Shown: piece by piece, positions 62,933 to 64,000 of the stretch | Layout of the letters: each line of letters starts with the position of its first letter | Position numbering within the stretch: position 1 is the first letter of the stretch | Assembly (NCBI RefSeq): GCF_000344785.1 | Contig: NC_020506.1 | Location: forward strand, 124,001-188,000 | Direction: 5' to 3' | Length of the DNA stretch: 64,000 nt | From: Corynebacterium callunae DSM 20147 | GTDB taxonomy: Bacteria; Actinomycetota; Actinomycetes; Mycobacteriales; Mycobacteriaceae | Notes under the pieces: generated by a model | Told to the model about the DNA's origin: nothing | Seen by the model: only the letters and a program-made list of their open reading frames with translations | The model's database searches: none | Program-made: the position numbers and the translations under genes

Positions 62933-63387
62933 AGCCTTTTGTTCTTGAGGAGCTTGGCTTTGGCTGCTTTGTAGGTGGCTTTGGCGTCCGTTTTGGTGCT
63001 GAAGGGTGCCGCCAGAGGAGTTTGAGCCACGAAGAGCCTTGATTGGTGCTTTAAGCGTGCCGATTTACGAAGAAATTTGCTTCAGGTATTCTACTTTGGG
63101 CAAATCGGGATCTTGGAACGTCAATTCTGGTGCCGATTTACGACAAAAACCCCTGTCGGGCAACTATTCTGCGTAAATCCGCACGCTTTACCGATATATC
63201 TTTCAAAAAGTGCCCACTACCTGCAAAAACTGGTACGTCCTAGAAGCTCATTTAAGGGCTGATCGCTTTGTCAATCACCCTTGGAATCGAAAGGGGAGGT
63301 TCGGCCTCTTAAATCGGCTTCTGGCGGTGGGCTCTTGGGTGGATCAGTAGTACCGCAGAATCCCTTGAATTTCCCGGGTGCGCAAAA
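62933..63387. repeat. gap with an extragenic repeat cluster
   Basis: No gene. GTGCCGATTTACGA occurs twice in direct orientation (about 63057-63070 and 63131-63144), and an inverted relative TGCGTAAATCCGCAC at about 63170-63184. The two-direct-plus-one-inverted layout equals that at 28990-29110 although the core differs. Confidence 0.55.
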
Positions 63388-63411
63388 GGACTCACACAAA
63401 AGTGTGAGCCC
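63388..63411 (-). terminator. terminator of the M13 peptidase gene
   Basis: CTCACAC / GTGTGAG perfect core with extended G:C ends and an AAAA loop; followed on the minus strand by TTTTGC. 22 nt beyond the stop codon. Confidence 0.75.
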
Positions 63412-63432
63412 TCAGCTTTTAGAAATTCCGTA

Positions 63433-64000
63433 TCACCAAATGGCTAGGCGGTCTTCTGGCTTGATGTATACCGGTGCATCTTCTGGCACCTCAAAAGCCT
63501 CATAGAATTCTGCTACATTGCCCGCGATGACATTGCAACGGAATTCAGCAGGGGAGTGAGGGTCAATAGCTAAGTACTGTAAGGCCATTTGTGGACGGAT
63601 AGCCGTGCGCCAAACGCGAGCCCAAGCGAGGAAGAGTCGCTGTAGGCCATTAAATTCCTGGCCTGCGAGTTCTGGTTCAGCCCCTTCGGCAACAAAAGGC
63701 TGCTTTGGAGAGGTCTCAAAATTAAGTCCCAAATCGGCTAGGTACTTTTCATACGCAACCACAGCAATTCCGAGTCCACCCAGGTCACCGATGTTTTCTC
63801 CAAGGGTGAATTCACCATTGACGCCCTCGGTGGAGATGTCATTCTGGCGTAGAACAGCGGGAACTAGACCGTTGAATTGCTTGACCAAGCGTGAGGTCAG
63901 TTTCTCAAATTCAGCGCGGTCCTCGTCGGTCCACCAAGAATTCAGGTTGCCATCGCCGTCGTATTGGCTGCCCTGATCATCAAATCCGTGGCCGATTTCG
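63433..64000 (-). CDS. pepO: M13-family zinc metallopeptidase, C-terminal part (partial)
   Basis: The last 188 or so residues of a neprilysin/PepO-type peptidase; the 5' part lies beyond 64000. At the edge the frame reads EIGHGFDDQGSQYDGDGNLN, the second half of the HExxH zinc motif. It continues with GENIGDLGGL (third zinc ligand Glu in GEN, plus GDLGG) and FFLAWARVW-type segment LFLAWARVWRTAIRP, ending PEDRLAIW; the family usually ends CRVW, so this variant lacks the terminal cysteine. Cuts oligopeptides. The frame is open across the edge, so the 151-residue piece from 63888 is only an internal Met. Confidence 0.92.
   Translation of the reverse strand, partial: EIGHGFDDQGSQYDGDGNLNSWWTDEDRAEFEKLTSRLVKQFNGLVPAVLRQNDISTEGVNGEFTLGENIGDLGGLGIAVVAYEKYLADLGLNFETSPKQPFVAEGAEPELAGQEFNGLQRLFLAWARVWRTAIRPQMALQYLAIDPHSPAEFRCNVIAGNVAEFYEAFEVPEDAPVYIKPEDRLAIW

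Noticed and set aside
1-64000. tRNA, rRNA, CRISPR array, replication origin or prophage
   Set aside because: Looked for cloverleaf ends, regularly spaced repeats, clustered DnaA-like boxes and phage structural genes by eye; none found.

Overview
The window is a chromosomal stretch of a Corynebacterium close to C. glutamicum. Gene content and order (putA, abgT-abgB, mcrBC-like, rbtT/mtlD, atlR-xylB, panC-panB, a cysR-type ROK gene with McbR-type operators, panD, hrpB, an M13 peptidase) follow what I recall of the cg0129-cg0193 stretch of C. glutamicum ATCC 13032. That assignment rests on memory of gene order and protein sequence, not on a search. I see no tRNA, rRNA or CRISPR array.

Positions 1-12944 form an accessory, partly decayed aromatic-compound region: the end of an unidentified gene, a salicylaldehyde/vanillin-type aldehyde dehydrogenase, a broken AAHS-type transporter, a PaaX-family regulator, and fused remnants of a salicylyl-CoA 5-hydroxylase-like flavoprotein and a salicylate/DHB-AMP ligase. 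A GC-rich composite transposon (2553-9671) sits inside the transporter gene. It has two identical 1,706-bp IS1380-family copies in the same orientation, flanked by a TTAA target duplication. Its cargo is pieces of ISL3 and IS3 transposases, an intact IS30 element and one membrane protein gene.

Positions 13044-30536 hold an orphan RNase H-like protein, a second AAHS transporter, bifunctional PutA, the AbgT/AbgB folate-catabolite pair, two DUF202 membrane proteins, an IS remnant with a broken VOC gene, and a type IV McrB-McrC restriction pair in which McrB carries an EVE-like domain. The pentitol genes follow: mtlD and rbtT on the minus strand, divergent from atlR-xylB, with a perfect 9-bp-arm palindrome in the control region.

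Positions 31614-48840 are mostly core genes: xylB, panC-panB, AAG DNA glycosylase, nitroreductase, esterase, HAD protein, gamma-carbonic-anhydrase-like protein, the cysR-like ROK regulator preceded by two TAGAC-N6-GTCTA operators, several transporters, an ankyrin protein, a TRIC-type channel, panD and a DUF885 protein. A frameshifted C-terminal remnant of a polytopic glycosyltransferase-like protein lies at about 41998-42784.

Positions 48841-64000 contain an orphan Spa-type backbone pilin gene with three apparent one-base frameshifts and no sortase, AbrB and TauE transporters, HrpB, a Maa/LacA acetyltransferase back-to-back with AlkB, LysE, an S4 protein with a two-domain VOC protein, an alkyltransferase-like protein, a secreted beta-lactamase-fold protein, an esterase, a maltokinase-cap-like protein and the 3' end of a pepO-type M13 peptidase. 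Five genes in the window are broken by single-base indels, mostly in homopolymer runs, so base-call quality should be checked before they are accepted as pseudogenes.
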